DNA from: Wolbachia endosymbiont of Meromenopon meropis
Lineage (GTDB): Bacteria > Pseudomonadota > Alphaproteobacteria > Rickettsiales > Anaplasmataceae
Assembly (NCBI GenBank): GCA_029784595.1
Contig: JAJETZ010000002.1
Location: forward strand, 292,000-355,999
Direction: 5' to 3'
DNA: 64,000 bases
This document shows, piece after piece, positions 28,730-38,619 of this stretch. Both the position numbers and the translations under genes were made by a program. The notes below the pieces were generated by a model. That model saw only the letters and a program-made list of their open reading frames with translations. It had not been told where the DNA came from and ran no database searches. How positions within the stretch are numbered: the stretch's first letter is position 1; every line of letters starts with the position of its first letter.

Positions 28730-30073
28730 ATGAGGATTAATAGACTTGTATTTTTACTTTTTTTGTATTTAGGCCTTAATTTACAAGCAAGTGGTAACAT
28801 AAATATAGAAGAAGTTAGTACTAATAAAGGATTTAAGTTTTTATTTGTTGAAAATTGTGATTTACCAAAGGTTTTGGTGAATATATCATTCAAGGATGCT
28901 GGTTACGCTTATGAGAATTACAAGAAGCAGGGACTTGCCTGGATTACATCTCTTATAGTTCAAGAAGGGGCGGGAAAAAATGATGCCGAATATTTTGCAA
29001 AAAATCTTGAAGACAAGGGAGTTAGCTTGAATTTTATTGCTGATTTAGAAGCATTTAAAATTTCGCTAAATACTTTGTCTGAAAATTTAGAAGATGCGAT
29101 TTCACTATTGAGTGATGCTATAATGCGTCCTAGAATTGACTCTAAGGGAATGAACAGAGTTTTCGCAAAAGCAAAAGTTATTTTCAACAATCTTGAAAAA
29201 GATCCTTATTTTATAGCTGGAAGAGAATTGGAAACTTTGTTATTTAAAAAACATCCATATTCAAAAAGTGGATATGGAACTCTCAACACCCTAATGGGTA
29301 TTACCAGAGACGATATTTTGACATACATAAAGCGCAATTTTGCTAAAGACAATATGGTTATTAGTGTTGTTGGTTGCACAACAAAAGAAGAAATTATTAC
29401 ACTTTTAGATAAATATTTATCTAAATTGCCATTAAAAAGATCAAAAGTTGAAAAAATATCAGTAAAAAGAGATTTCAGTCCTGCGGAAAGTAAAAGTATT
29501 TTTATGGATATACCACAGAGTATAATACTTTTTGCTCAAAAAGGTATAGAATATGAGGATTCAAGTTATTATGATGCTAGTGTTTTGATCAATGCACTTG
29601 GCGGTATGAGGCTTAATTCAATATTAATGAAGGAATTGAGACAAAATCTTGGTATTACTTATAATATAAGTGCGAGTATTGTACCTAAAAAACACGGAAG
29701 TATTATAACAGGACTTGTCAGTACTGATAGTTCTACTGCTGCTCAAGCTATATCAGCAGTGAAAGATATTTTTAGCAGGATAAAAATGGAAGGAATTGAT
29801 GAGCAATTATTTAAAGATACAAAGATTGGTTTAATAAATAACTTTATTTTTTCATTATCTAATAATGCAAATATAGCAATGCTATTGGATGATATTCAGA
29901 CAAACAACCTTGATATTATTCGTATAAACGATTATACGAATAATATCAAGAATGTTACCCTAGAAGAAGTAAATAAATTGGCCGGTTTTTTGCTAGATCC
30001 TGAAAATTTATTTTTTGTTGAAGTTGGTAGAAATGTTAAAGTGAATAACGATTTCAATATGAGTAAATTATAA
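28730..30073 (+). CDS. M16 family peptidase-like partner, zinc motif lost
   Basis: 447-residue M16 homologue with a signal peptide (MRINRLVFLLFLYLGLNLQA). Where active members have HxxEH, the sequence reads QGLAWITSLIVQEG and lacks both histidines, so it cannot bind catalytic zinc. The C-terminal M16 domain keeps the conserved LRQNLGITYNISA segment with the Arg-Tyr substrate-contact type pattern. It begins 3 nt after its active neighbour, with a GGAGG ribosome-binding site inside the end of that gene. The pair resembles the alpha (inactive) and beta (active) chains of mitochondrial processing peptidase and probably forms a periplasmic heterodimer. Confidence 0.9.
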   Translation: MRINRLVFLLFLYLGLNLQASGNINIEEVSTNKGFKFLFVENCDLPKVLVNISFKDAGYAYENYKKQGLAWITSLIVQEGAGKNDAEYFAKNLEDKGVSLNFIADLEAFKISLNTLSENLEDAISLLSDAIMRPRIDSKGMNRVFAKAKVIFNNLEKDPYFIAGRELETLLFKKHPYSKSGYGTLNTLMGITRDDILTYIKRNFAKDNMVISVVGCTTKEEIITLLDKYLSKLPLKRSKVEKISVKRDFSPAESKSIFMDIPQSIILFAQKGIEYEDSSYYDASVLINALGGMRLNSILMKELRQNLGITYNISASIVPKKHGSIITGLVSTDSSTAAQAISAVKDIFSRIKMEGIDEQLFKDTKIGLINNFIFSLSNNANIAMLLDDIQTNNLDIIRINDYTNNIKNVTLEEVNKLAGFLLDPENLFFVEVGRNVKVNNDFNMSKL

Positions 30074-30159
30074 TGATGTTTTTATATATTAAGTATCTAA
30101 TTAGTTGAATTATTTGTATAAAAATAATTACCACAGATGTCTTATGAAAAAGAGTAGTA

Positions 30160-30192
30160 AAACGAGCCTTCGTTCTCGTTTATTTTTTTTTT
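30160..30192 (+). terminator. Rho-independent terminator of the ribF-lspA-M16 run
   Basis: AAACGAG and CTCGTTT form a 7-bp stem with an 8-nt loop followed by a run of about ten T residues. It lies 86 nt after the stop of the second M16 gene and is the clearest terminator in the window. Confidence 0.85.
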
Positions 30193-30831
30193 AGGCTATT
30201 TGTGTGATATAGTCGCAGTATCTTTGTGCTATAGATGATAGTCATCGTCAATAAATTGCGTAGTTTTGGTTAAGTTGAATCTATATTATAGATCATAAAA
30301 TAATTTTTGTAGAGATGATATGAATAGATGGCAACTTACCGTTCTCTAGTTAAACATGGTACTTATGTCAAATACATATTTGAATTCTTCAATAGAAGGA
30401 TGACTTGTATGAAGAGCTTAATTATTAAAGATAGATATTATTTAGAAGTAAAAAAATAAGAATCTCTTCTTAGTCTTAAAAAAGAACAAGAAAATTCACT
30501 CTCTTAAAAAGAAAGTTATGAATAAATAATATTGGCAAAATTTTTATGCTAATGCATTTTAGAATAAGATAAATGAAGAAGTGTTTCAGATTGTAAAGTA
30601 AGGAAAATGCTGATAGAATATAACTTCTTGCAATTAAAGAATGGTAAAACTAGTTATTTAGTTAAATAGTTTGATTAAACTTTTTTTAAAAATAAAAAAG
30701 TGTTTTCTGAATAAATACACATACTTTTGCAAAATACTTATTCCTTAAAATGGATACCCTATTTTTGGATAAAAATGACTTGAGAATAGAGAAAAATGGA
30801 TTAATACACAATATAATATGTAAATTATTTT
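30193..30831. other. Gene-free region between terminator and purN
   Basis: Nothing recognisable is seen on either strand; it is AT-rich with dense stops. This is the shared downstream flank of the convergent M16 and purN genes. Confidence 0.6.
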
Positions 30832-31398
30832 TTAGTATACTATTTTAGTTGCTATTAATTTTACCGCTTCTACATAACATTTATGTTCCTCAGCTAAAAT
30901 ACGTTCTGAAAGGCTTTTGACATTATCATTTGGTAACACTGGCACAGCTGCTTGAGCGATTATAGTTCCAGAATCAATTTCAGGAGTCACGTAATGTACT
31001 GTACAACCTGTAATTTTTACACCTGCTTTTAATGCTTGTTCCTGAGCATTTAGTCCTTTAAAAGATGGAAGTAAAGAGGGATGTATATTTATAATTTTAT
31101 TATGCCATTTATTTAGAAAATCTGATTTTAAAATTCTCATAAATCCTGCAAGACAGACTAAATCAATTTTATGATGAATTAATATTTCGTGAATTTGATT
31201 ATTATCAAGTGGCCTTTTTTCAAAGACAAATATTGGAATTCCCTCTTGTTTTGCTATACATAAACCAGTAGCTTCATTATTATCTGCAACGATACACGTA
31301 ACTTCTGCAGGAAAATCATAATTTTGACACGCTTTTATCAAGGATTGCATATTCGATCCTTTACCTGAAATGAATATTCCGAGTTTTATTTTTTTCAT
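30832..31398 (-). CDS. purN: Phosphoribosylglycinamide formyltransferase
   Basis: Transfers a formyl group from 10-formyl-THF to GAR in purine synthesis. It has 188 residues. The substrate-binding motif GIFISGKGSNMQSL lies near the start. The catalytic segment is INIHPSLLPSFKGLNAQEQALKAGVKITGCTVHYV, with the formyl-transfer His and the Asp in EIDSGTI. It starts at ATG 31398. It is a single gene flanked by gaps on both sides. purF and purH of the same pathway lie elsewhere in the window, so purine genes are dispersed, as is usual in this order. Confidence 0.96.
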   Translation of the reverse strand: MKKIKLGIFISGKGSNMQSLIKACQNYDFPAEVTCIVADNNEATGLCIAKQEGIPIFVFEKRPLDNNQIHEILIHHKIDLVCLAGFMRILKSDFLNKWHNKIINIHPSLLPSFKGLNAQEQALKAGVKITGCTVHYVTPEIDSGTIIAQAAVPVLPNDNVKSLSERILAEEHKCYVEAVKLIATKIVY

Positions 31399-32125
31399 TT
31401 TAAAAAAAATTAATTTAGTGTTTGTATTTTATATATTTATATTTATTTTTATAAAACTATTTTTGCAAGGAAAACATATTTTAATCGAGAATTTAGTATA
31501 GCTTTTTTATTATAAACTGATTTTTTAATTTTAGCTTCTATCGAGCAACAATTTGATATTGTTATATTTATATAAATATACTTAGGTAAGTATATATTTT
31601 TTTAAATCATATTATTCTTTATTTAAGAAAATCTTAATATGATTCGTTGATGAATTAAATAGAAAAAATTTAGATAAATTACTAAACAATAAAAAATTAA
31701 GTCAATCTAAAATTATTGAGTGAGAGAAATCATAAAAATTGTGAATATATCAATGATAATTGTCTATAGAAAATAATAAATTGATATGCGTTTACAAAAA
31801 AAAATGCCCTAACTCTTGTCAAATCTTTATTCTAGAGATAACCTAAAATCAGTAATACAACGCCATAACATTCGTTTTCATGGTAGCGGATGTTAACAAG
31901 TGAAAATGTATTTGAAATAAGACATTTGCTATTGAAATGATGAAAGATATTTTTTTTATATAAATTCACAATAGTAAATAAAGAACAAAATATTAAGAGT
32001 AGAGCATTTGCATAATTATTTATGCTTTTTTTTCATTGAAACTAGGAGATTTCTACAAAAAATGCCTTAAAACTCCTTAAAAAGAGAATGCAAAAATGCT
32101 GTTAACTTTATTTTTTATGAGAGTA
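31399..32125. other. Gene-free region with two hairpins
   Basis: No gene is supported. ATATACTT/AAGTATAT with a 4-nt loop and a following T-run (31576-31605) looks like a plus-strand terminator without an obvious gene before it. A second, G+C-richer patch near 31850-31905 contains a 9-bp stem (one wobble pair) with a 12-nt loop. Confidence 0.55.
31576..31605 (+). terminator. Terminator-like hairpin without an upstream gene
   Basis: An 8-bp stem, ATATACTT/AAGTATAT with loop AGGT, runs into a stretch of T residues. The nearest plus-strand gene ends 1.5 kb upstream and already has its own terminator. The stem is nearly all A-T, so chance is a serious alternative. Confidence 0.3.
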
Positions 32126-32653
32126 TTATTTTGATTTATATAGTATTTTCAAGACTTTGTTCTCCAGTTCAGAGATACTCTTTTCAAAACTTTTATCTAT
32201 TAGGTGTATAATAGAGAGATAAACTTGCTGTTGTTTTTTTATAACACTGATAGTTAAAGTGCCAGGAGTGATTGTAATTGAATTTGCAAATAATGTGATA
32301 CTTTTATCATTATGACCTTTGCATTCTTTTAATATAGTAATCGGTTTAAGTTTAAGCTTTATTTTTAATATTTTTTTTGTTATGTAAATACTAGATAGTA
32401 TGATTTGGTACACCAACCACGGTACATAATATAGTATTAACCTGAAAAATGATAATCCAGCTATATTATTTAAAATTTGATTTAGAATACTATCGGTATT
32501 TATCAGTCGTTTAAAGATAAATAATACAAATATAGAAGAAAATATTCCACAAAAAATAAAAAATGGCTCGAAACAACAAGATAATATAATCCATAGAAAA
32601 AATAGCGTTACAAAAAAAATAAAAAAAAAATTAACTTTTTGTTTCAGATTCAT
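32126..32653 (-). CDS. mnhE: Na+/H+ antiporter subunit E (MrpE/MnhE)
   Basis: 175-residue membrane protein with two or three N-terminal helices and a soluble C-terminal domain. The family signature ANSITITPGTLTISV lies near residues 122-136, and FFRLILYYVPWLVYQIILSSIYI near 69-91 is also characteristic. It starts at ATG 32653. MrpE is an accessory subunit of the multi-subunit Mrp monovalent cation/proton antiporter. None of the other subunits (A-D, F, G) is in this window, so the complex must be encoded at scattered sites or be incomplete. Confidence 0.88.
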   Translation of the reverse strand: MNLKQKVNFFFIFFVTLFFLWIILSCCFEPFFIFCGIFSSIFVLFIFKRLINTDSILNQILNNIAGLSFFRLILYYVPWLVYQIILSSIYITKKILKIKLKLKPITILKECKGHNDKSITLFANSITITPGTLTISVIKKQQQVYLSIIHLIDKSFEKSISELENKVLKILYKSK

Positions 32654-33173
32654 GATCCGAAGTATAACTCAAGTGATTTTTTTTGAAAAGATAATAATGG
32701 TTCAATATCTATGAATTTACGTCTTGTGCATTGAAAACACTCAATAACTACATTTACTAGTTCTTACTTTTTGATTTATACTAAAAGTAATCAGAATAGT
32801 GTTTGTTATGTATACTAATGTTACTAGAGAATATCAAGTTAATGTGTGGCACCATTATATGTATGATATGAAAATTTCAAATTAAAATTATTGAAGAGTG
32901 ATAAAGGTGTGTTGCATTTAAGCATCATACGCTAGAAAAGTATCTAGGTAATTTTAACATTATTTTGTTAGGATAACTTCTCTATGATATCATTCTTCAC
33001 AAGAAAATTATCTTTAATTCATCTTTGATAAAAAACTAAAGAAAAAGAATCATAAAGTATAAAAATATAGATAAAAATATAGAGAAGAAGTATGCAGTTT
33101 TTTATGTACATATCTAGATCATTTAATTTTTATATATCTATAATATGAAATAAAGAAGTTAGAACTGGACAAA
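32654..33173. other. Gene-free region between divergent mnhE and the terC-like gene
   Basis: No gene is seen. It should hold the two divergent promoters. A short repeat of about 12 bp (ATAAAAATATAG twice) occurs near 33058-33082. Confidence 0.55.
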
Positions 33174-33866
33174 ATGCTATCTGAAATATGGACTTTACTG
33201 ATGCTTATACTACTTGAAATTATATTTAATGCAGATAATTTAATTTTTATTTTTTTAGTGATGGATAAGACCCCAATTACTTTTAAAAAAAAAGTGCTTC
33301 CAATAGGAATTGGGTTAGCATTACTAGTGCGTTTTGTGACATTGATTTTTACATTTTATGTACTGTCAGTACAAAACCACCATATGCCTTATCATACATC
33401 ATTGGTTAATATTTCAGTAAGAGATCTACTTATGATAGCGGGAGGGTCATTTCTTATTTTTAAATGCTCTATGGAACTATGGAACAATATTGTTTTGAAC
33501 AAACAAATCAAAAAAAAAATAGATATTAAATCGCAATTGTTTTTAGTTATACTCCAAATCATATTAATAGATTTAACCTTTTCTATTGATTCTTTATTAA
33601 CTTCCATAGCATTAACTCGTAACATGTCTATAATTGCTATAGCATATACGTTTTCCATGTTAATGATGATGTTTTTATCAGGTTACATCGCTCGATTAAT
33701 CAAATATAGTCCTAACTTAAAAGTAATTGCCGTCCTATTTATTTTATTTGTTGGTATGTATTTAATCCTTGAAGGATTTCATATAGAATTGCCAAAAGAA
33801 TACCTATATTCATCATTGATATTCGCATTGCTCGTGGAGTCTATAAGTAGAATAAAGAAGACGTAA
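33174..33866 (+). CDS. TerC family integral membrane protein
   Basis: 230 residues with about seven hydrophobic helices. The two acidic TerC repeats are visible: LLEIIFNADNLIFI near residues 12-25, and IDLTFSIDSLLTSIAL near 127-142. Each carries conserved Asp and Asn or Ser within a membrane helix. TerC proteins have been linked to metal ion (notably manganese) export and to tellurite resistance. Which ion this one handles is unknown. It starts at ATG 33174. It is transcribed in the same direction as purF, 177 nt upstream of it. Confidence 0.88.
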   Translation: MLSEIWTLLMLILLEIIFNADNLIFIFLVMDKTPITFKKKVLPIGIGLALLVRFVTLIFTFYVLSVQNHHMPYHTSLVNISVRDLLMIAGGSFLIFKCSMELWNNIVLNKQIKKKIDIKSQLFLVILQIILIDLTFSIDSLLTSIALTRNMSIIAIAYTFSMLMMMFLSGYIARLIKYSPNLKVIAVLFILFVGMYLILEGFHIELPKEYLYSSLIFALLVESISRIKKT

Positions 33867-34043
33867 CTTATTGTATAGTAAGTGCATAGATCAATATATT
33901 AAAAATAAATTCTATTTCTGATAGTAGAAGAAAAAGTAAAATATAAAAATTTGAATTTGATAGTTCTTTTTAATATCTCGTAAATAAAAATACTTGTGCT
34001 TTATATATGCTAAAGTAGAATTAAATTTTACTGAAAAAGTTTT

Positions 34044-35432
34044 ATGCTTGATAAAATACACGAAGAATGTGGAGTATTTGGTATAAATTACAATAAAAAT
34101 GCTGCTTTTAATTCTATATTGGGTCTTCATGCTTTACAGCATAGAGGACAGGAGTCTTTTGGTATAGTAACAGATTATAACGGTGAGTTGTACTCTTATC
34201 ATTTTCAAGGTCAAGTGAGCAGTATTTTTGATAATATTAATATAATAAGGCAATTTTTACCTGGAAATTATGCAATAGGACATGTTCGATACTCAACGAG
34301 TGGAAGTAAGATTGGAGCACAACCTATGCTTGGCAAAAGTAGGAGATTTGGAAATTTTGCTATAGCACATAACGGTAATTTAATCAATATTTCTCCAATA
34401 CGAGAAGAATTAGTTAAACGGAAGTGTGTTTTTCAATCAGATATTGATACAGAAGTATTAGTACGTTTGATAGAAATTAATGCAAAGAATAACTTCTTAG
34501 AAAGTTTTGTACATTCATTAAAACAAATACAAGGTGCTTATTCCTTCGTCGCAATTAACCAAAAGATGGTCGTTGGAATACGTGATCCATCGGGAATTAG
34601 ACCTCTTGTTTTAGGAAAATTAAATGATTCTTACGTGTTTGCATCTGAAACTTGTGCTTTTGATATAGTAAATGCAGAATTTATTAGAGAAGTAGAGCCT
34701 GGCGAATTAATTACTATTGATTATAGCGGTCATTTAACCTCAGCATTTCCTTTTTTGCAACAAAAGTCTAGCTTTTGTATTTTTGAATATGTTTATTTTT
34801 CAAGACCAGATAGCGTAATGGAGGGTAAATCTGTATACAGTATGAGAAAAGAAATAGGAAAAGCACTTGCAGAAGAAAGTCCACCAAAAGATAATGTAGA
34901 TATGATTGTGCCAATACCTGATTCAGGTATACCTGCAGCAATTGGGTATGCAAAGCATTCAGGACTGCCTATGGAATTAGGAATAATACGTAATCATTAC
35001 ATAGGAAGAACTTTTATACAACCAACTGCTGAAGTGCGCAAAGTAAGAATAAAGTTAAAATTTAACGTTAACAAGCGTTTACTAAATGGTAAAAACATAG
35101 TATTAATAGATGATAGCATAGTACGAGGCAGTACACTTAGAAGCATAATAGCCATGTTAAAAGACGCACAGGTGGGGGAAATTCACTTAAAGATTTCCGG
35201 TCCGCCAATCAAATACTCTTGCTTTTATGGAATAGATACACCAGAGCAGAAGGATTTGATTGCTGCAAATCAATCTATAAAAGAAATAGAGGCAAATATA
35301 GGAGTAAGTAGTTTGACCTTTATAAGTATTGATGGATTGTATCGTGCTGTTAAAAAGAACAAACGCAATAATATAGCGCCGCAATATTGCGATGCTTGCT
35401 TTACTGGCGATTATCCAATCGGTAAATATTAG
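34044..35432 (+). CDS. purF: Amidophosphoribosyltransferase (glutamine PRPP amidotransferase)
   Basis: First committed enzyme of purine synthesis, 462 residues. The N-terminal nucleophile is Cys9 in EECGVFGI, exposed after removal of a short propeptide. The glutaminase domain shows HALQHRGQES, HVRYSTSG and AHNGNLIN. The phosphoribosyltransferase domain has the PRPP loop VLIDDSIVRGSTLRS. It starts at ATG 34044. A 7-bp hairpin at 35433-35452 follows the stop directly but has no T-run. It works with purN and purH of this window. Confidence 0.97.
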   Translation: MLDKIHEECGVFGINYNKNAAFNSILGLHALQHRGQESFGIVTDYNGELYSYHFQGQVSSIFDNINIIRQFLPGNYAIGHVRYSTSGSKIGAQPMLGKSRRFGNFAIAHNGNLINISPIREELVKRKCVFQSDIDTEVLVRLIEINAKNNFLESFVHSLKQIQGAYSFVAINQKMVVGIRDPSGIRPLVLGKLNDSYVFASETCAFDIVNAEFIREVEPGELITIDYSGHLTSAFPFLQQKSSFCIFEYVYFSRPDSVMEGKSVYSMRKEIGKALAEESPPKDNVDMIVPIPDSGIPAAIGYAKHSGLPMELGIIRNHYIGRTFIQPTAEVRKVRIKLKFNVNKRLLNGKNIVLIDDSIVRGSTLRSIIAMLKDAQVGEIHLKISGPPIKYSCFYGIDTPEQKDLIAANQSIKEIEANIGVSSLTFISIDGLYRAVKKNKRNNIAPQYCDACFTGDYPIGKY

Positions 35433-36061
35433 TATTGCTATAATAAGCAATAACACAACCATTTCTACATTGGTAGTTACATATTCTCATCTAATCTTGC
35501 ATTTTATTTTTAATACATAGTTTCATTTATAAAAATTAAAAAAACTCACCGATTTAATACTTTCTTTATTTAAAGTTTGTACAGATATTTAAAGTTAAAA
35601 ATGATAGATTCATCATTGTAATATTGGGGGTAAAATTTAGGGATTGATTTTGTTTTAGCATTGTATATATAAACTCTTTAGGCTTGAATCAGGTACAGAT
35701 CTTGACAATATATAAAAAAATTAATACCACTTATTGAAATGATAAAAATTTTAATAAAAAGATTTTTCTCATTTTAGAGAAGTTTATTCTTTATATTTGT
35801 CAATTTTCATCGAAAGATAAAACACTTTTTACATTATATTTAGCAAGATTAACAATAAAATTAATATTTGTGTAGAGAGAACGATATAAAAAACAAGCGT
35901 AAATAGTACACAATTTTTATAACATCGCTGATATTAAAGTTCAATTCATACGTTATTAGATGCAAAGTTTTGAAAGTGCAAGGTTAATTGTATGGTGTAT
36001 ATTACACTAATCCTTCAGTTTTGTTTAATATTAAAGCAACTAGATATAGGTTTAAAGATGT
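35433..36061. other. Gene-free stretch after purF
   Basis: It begins with a perfect TATTGCT/AGCAATA stem-loop (35433-35452), which may end the purF transcript. Beyond that nothing is recognisable. Confidence 0.55.
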
Positions 36062-36114
36062 AAAAAAAATCAAAAAAAATAAAAATTTATTGGTATATAT
36101 TCTATATACCAATA
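36062..36114 (-). terminator. Strong terminator-like hairpin, minus strand, orphan
   Basis: TATTGGTATATA and TATATACCAATA pair perfectly (12 bp, 3-nt loop, 36088-36114). On the minus strand the hairpin is followed by long T tracts (complement of 36062-36087). That is the layout of an intrinsic terminator for a minus-strand transcript. No minus-strand gene lies between here and the plus-strand dapB at 37064, so any transcript ending here would be non-coding or encode a very short peptide. Confidence 0.55.
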
Positions 36115-37063
36115 TTAGTATTGGGTAATAGCTTGCACATAATTTTTCATGTGTGTAGATATGTTTTTATACGTTATTATTAATAATAACATTCATAACA
36201 TTCAAATACAATGTTGTATATTTACAAAAAACAAATATGCCTAATGTTAGAGTTCTTTCAAGAAGCATACACATTAATATCTTCAATTTTAATTGAATGA
36301 GGAAGAGAGTACGTTAAGCTTAATTGATCTTGTTATCACTTTTTATTTTTTAGTAAAAAGAATAGAAAGAATAGGAAGAATAAGAAGAATACTAAAAAGT
36401 GTAAATCTCACTAATCAAACGATGACAAATAAATATTTAAATTTATTGTAAGATGCTTCCATAACAGTTTTAAAAATGTATTTAAACTTTAATGCGGTTA
36501 AAGTAGAAAATTTTTGCTTAAAATAGTGCAATGATATTAATATCAAATATATAATGTTTTGTTAATATTTTCTGCACTTTATGTATCAGGAGTGTTTATA
36601 CTTTAATGTGAAGTATTAAATTGATATAGGATTTATGTCAATTTTTGTATTGTTAGTTTTTTTTGAATTCTTGTAGTTTTGTATGTATTGATTACATAGT
36701 TATTTATGGGAATAAAGAAGACGTAAGCGTGACGTTTAATACATACATACCTTCTCTCTACTTTTTATAGGAGTACAGAAATTTAAATGACATATTCGAT
36801 CTATAAAAGATCAAGTATTAGATATAATCATTTAAAGATTTGAAAAAATGTTTTTAAGCTAAAAAAAATAAAATGTTCAGAGATATATAACCTTGCAAAA
36901 GTTAACTAAATTCTTCAACATAGTAAAGAATAAAATAGATTAATGTTGCTGCTCAATATAGCAATTTGTTCATTCAGAATTAAAACTTAAATCTTCTAAG
37001 TTGCATTTTATTTGCAGCAATAATAAAACTTCTAGAACCTTAGAGATATGTACATATAAACTT
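36115..37063. other. Gene-free region upstream of dapB
   Basis: No protein gene is supported. A four-fold 9-bp repeat inside an inverted repeat lies at 36337-36401 and is listed separately. A 35-codon minus-strand frame near 36180-36290 has no ribosome-binding site. The dapB promoter should lie at the right end. Confidence 0.55.
36337..36401. repeat. Four 9-bp tandem units enclosed by an inverted repeat
   Basis: Units AGAATAGAA, AGAATAGGA, AGAATAAGA and AGAATACTA follow head to tail at 36359-36394. They are framed by CACTTTTTA (36337-36345) and its exact complement TAAAAAGTG (36393-36401). An alternative stem TTTTTAGTA/TACTAAAAA lies just inside. One strand of the enclosed stretch is purine-only apart from T. 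Confidence 0.7.
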
Positions 37064-37864
37064 ATGAAAATTAGAGTTGGAGTAGTAGGCTGCTTTGGCA
37101 AGATGGGTAAGAAAGTACTTAGTGAATTGATTACAAATATTAAAATAGAGATAGTAGGCGCTGTTACACATACAAATAGTAAGTGCGTAGGGCTGGATAT
37201 AGGCTCAATTGTTGGTTGTTATGATTTTGATAATTCAAGAATTAGAGTTACAAACTCTATCAGTAATGTATTTGAGTTATCTGATGTTGTAATAGATTTT
37301 ACAACTATGGAATGTATGTTAGAATGTCTTAATGCGGCTGTAAAATTTAAAACACCGTTGGTTAGTGGTACAACTGGAATAGAGAGTATTGATTTAAAAA
37401 AATATGCTGCTGAAGTTCCTGTGTTATGGTCAGCAAATATGAGTATTGGGGTTAATGTATTATTAAAATTGGTAAAAAAAGCTGCTAGACTTTTAAATAA
37501 CGAATACGATGCTGAAATTTGGGAAATACATCATAATTTAAAAAAAGATTCACCATCTGGAACTGCTATAGAGCTTGGTAAGGCAATTTCTAGCGTTTCA
37601 GAAAGAGATTTACAACTCAATCAGCATTCGAGCAGTTATTTAAAAACAAGAGAAAGAGGAAAAATAAGATTTGCAGTATCTCGTGGAGGTGGAGTTGTAG
37701 GAGATCATAGTGTAATGTTTATCAATTCAGATGAACGAATAGAATTAAACCACAAAGCAATTGATCGTACAGCCTTTGCTAAGGGTGCTATTCAGGCGGC
37801 AATATGGTTATATGAGAATAAGAAAGAAGTGCCAGGACTTTATTCAATGCAGGATGTGATATGA
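37064..37864 (+). CDS. dapB: 4-hydroxy-tetrahydrodipicolinate reductase
   Basis: Reduces the dihydrodipicolinate intermediate in the diaminopimelate/lysine pathway. The 266-residue protein opens with the nucleotide-binding [18 protein letters not shown]. It contains [14 protein letters not shown], and its substrate-binding motif is [16 protein letters not shown] start at ATG 37064, where the family N-terminus begins; a TTG at 37001 would add 21 unrelated residues. Its TGA overlaps the pstB start as ATGA, so the two are coupled. dapF in this window acts later in the same pathway. Confidence 0.96.
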   Translation: MKIRVGVVGCFGKMGKKVLSELITNIKIEIVGAVTHTNSKCVGLDIGSIVGCYDFDNSRIRVTNSISNVFELSDVVIDFTTMECMLECLNAAVKFKTPLVSGTTGIESIDLKKYAAEVPVLWSANMSIGVNVLLKLVKKAARLLNNEYDAEIWEIHHNLKKDSPSGTAIELGKAISSVSERDLQLNQHSSSYLKTRERGKIRFAVSRGGGVVGDHSVMFINSDERIELNHKAIDRTAFAKGAIQAAIWLYENKKEVPGLYSMQDVI

Positions 37865-38619
37865 ATCACACACATGCTTCTGTCAAGAATTTAAATTTTT
37901 GGTATGGTTCAAAACAAGTTCTATTCGATATAAGTTTGGATATTTATAAAAGAAAGGTTACAACCTTTATTGGCCCATCCGGATGTGGTAAGTCAACTTT
38001 TTTACGTTGTTTTAATCGCATGAATGATTATGTATCAGGATGTAAGGCTCTTGGCGAGTTAATTATTAGTGGATTAGGTAATATATATTCACGCGATATG
38101 GATGTTGTACTTCTTAGAGAAAAGGTTGGTATGGTATTTCAAAAGCCAAATCCGTTTCCAAAGTCAATATACGATAATGTTGCTTATGGACCAAAGTTGC
38201 ATGGTATGGTGAAGAATAAAAAAAAAATAGATGAAATAGTAGAAAATAGTTTAACCAAAGTAGGTTTATGGGAAGAGCTAAAAGATAGATTACAGGATAG
38301 CGCATTGGACTTATCAGGCGGACAACAACAGAGGTTGTGCATTGCTAGAGCAATTGCAGTGCAGCCAACTATTCTATTAATGGATGAACCATGCTCTGCT
38401 CTTGATCCAATGGCGACAAATGCAATCGAAAGTCTTATACAAGAGCTAAAATTGAGATTTACCATAATTATGGTGACTCATTCAATGAAGCAAGCTAAAA
38501 AACTCTCTGATAGTGTAATTTATTTTTGCAATGGAAAGATTATTGAATTTGGAAGCGTTCAAGAAATATTTGAGAATGCTCAATCTCCGCTAACAAAAGC
38601 GTATATTCTTGATCATTAA
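37861..38619 (+). CDS. pstB: Phosphate ABC transporter ATP-binding protein
   Basis: ATPase subunit of the high-affinity phosphate importer, 252 residues. Walker [10 protein letters not shown] is at residues 38-46, followed by the PstB-typical [10 protein letters not shown]. Then come Q-loop [19 protein letters not shown], signature LSGGQQQR, Walker [14 protein letters not shown] and H-loop VTHSM. It is translationally coupled to dapB (ATGA overlap), not to pstS, pstC or pstA, which are not in the window. Its 3' end overlaps the convergent dxr gene by 4 nt. Confidence 0.96.
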   Translation: MNHTHASVKNLNFWYGSKQVLFDISLDIYKRKVTTFIGPSGCGKSTFLRCFNRMNDYVSGCKALGELIISGLGNIYSRDMDVVLLREKVGMVFQKPNPFPKSIYDNVAYGPKLHGMVKNKKKIDEIVENSLTKVGLWEELKDRLQDSALDLSGGQQQRLCIARAIAVQPTILLMDEPCSALDPMATNAIESLIQELKLRFTIIMVTHSMKQAKKLSDSVIYFCNGKIIEFGSVQEIFENAQSPLTKAYILDH

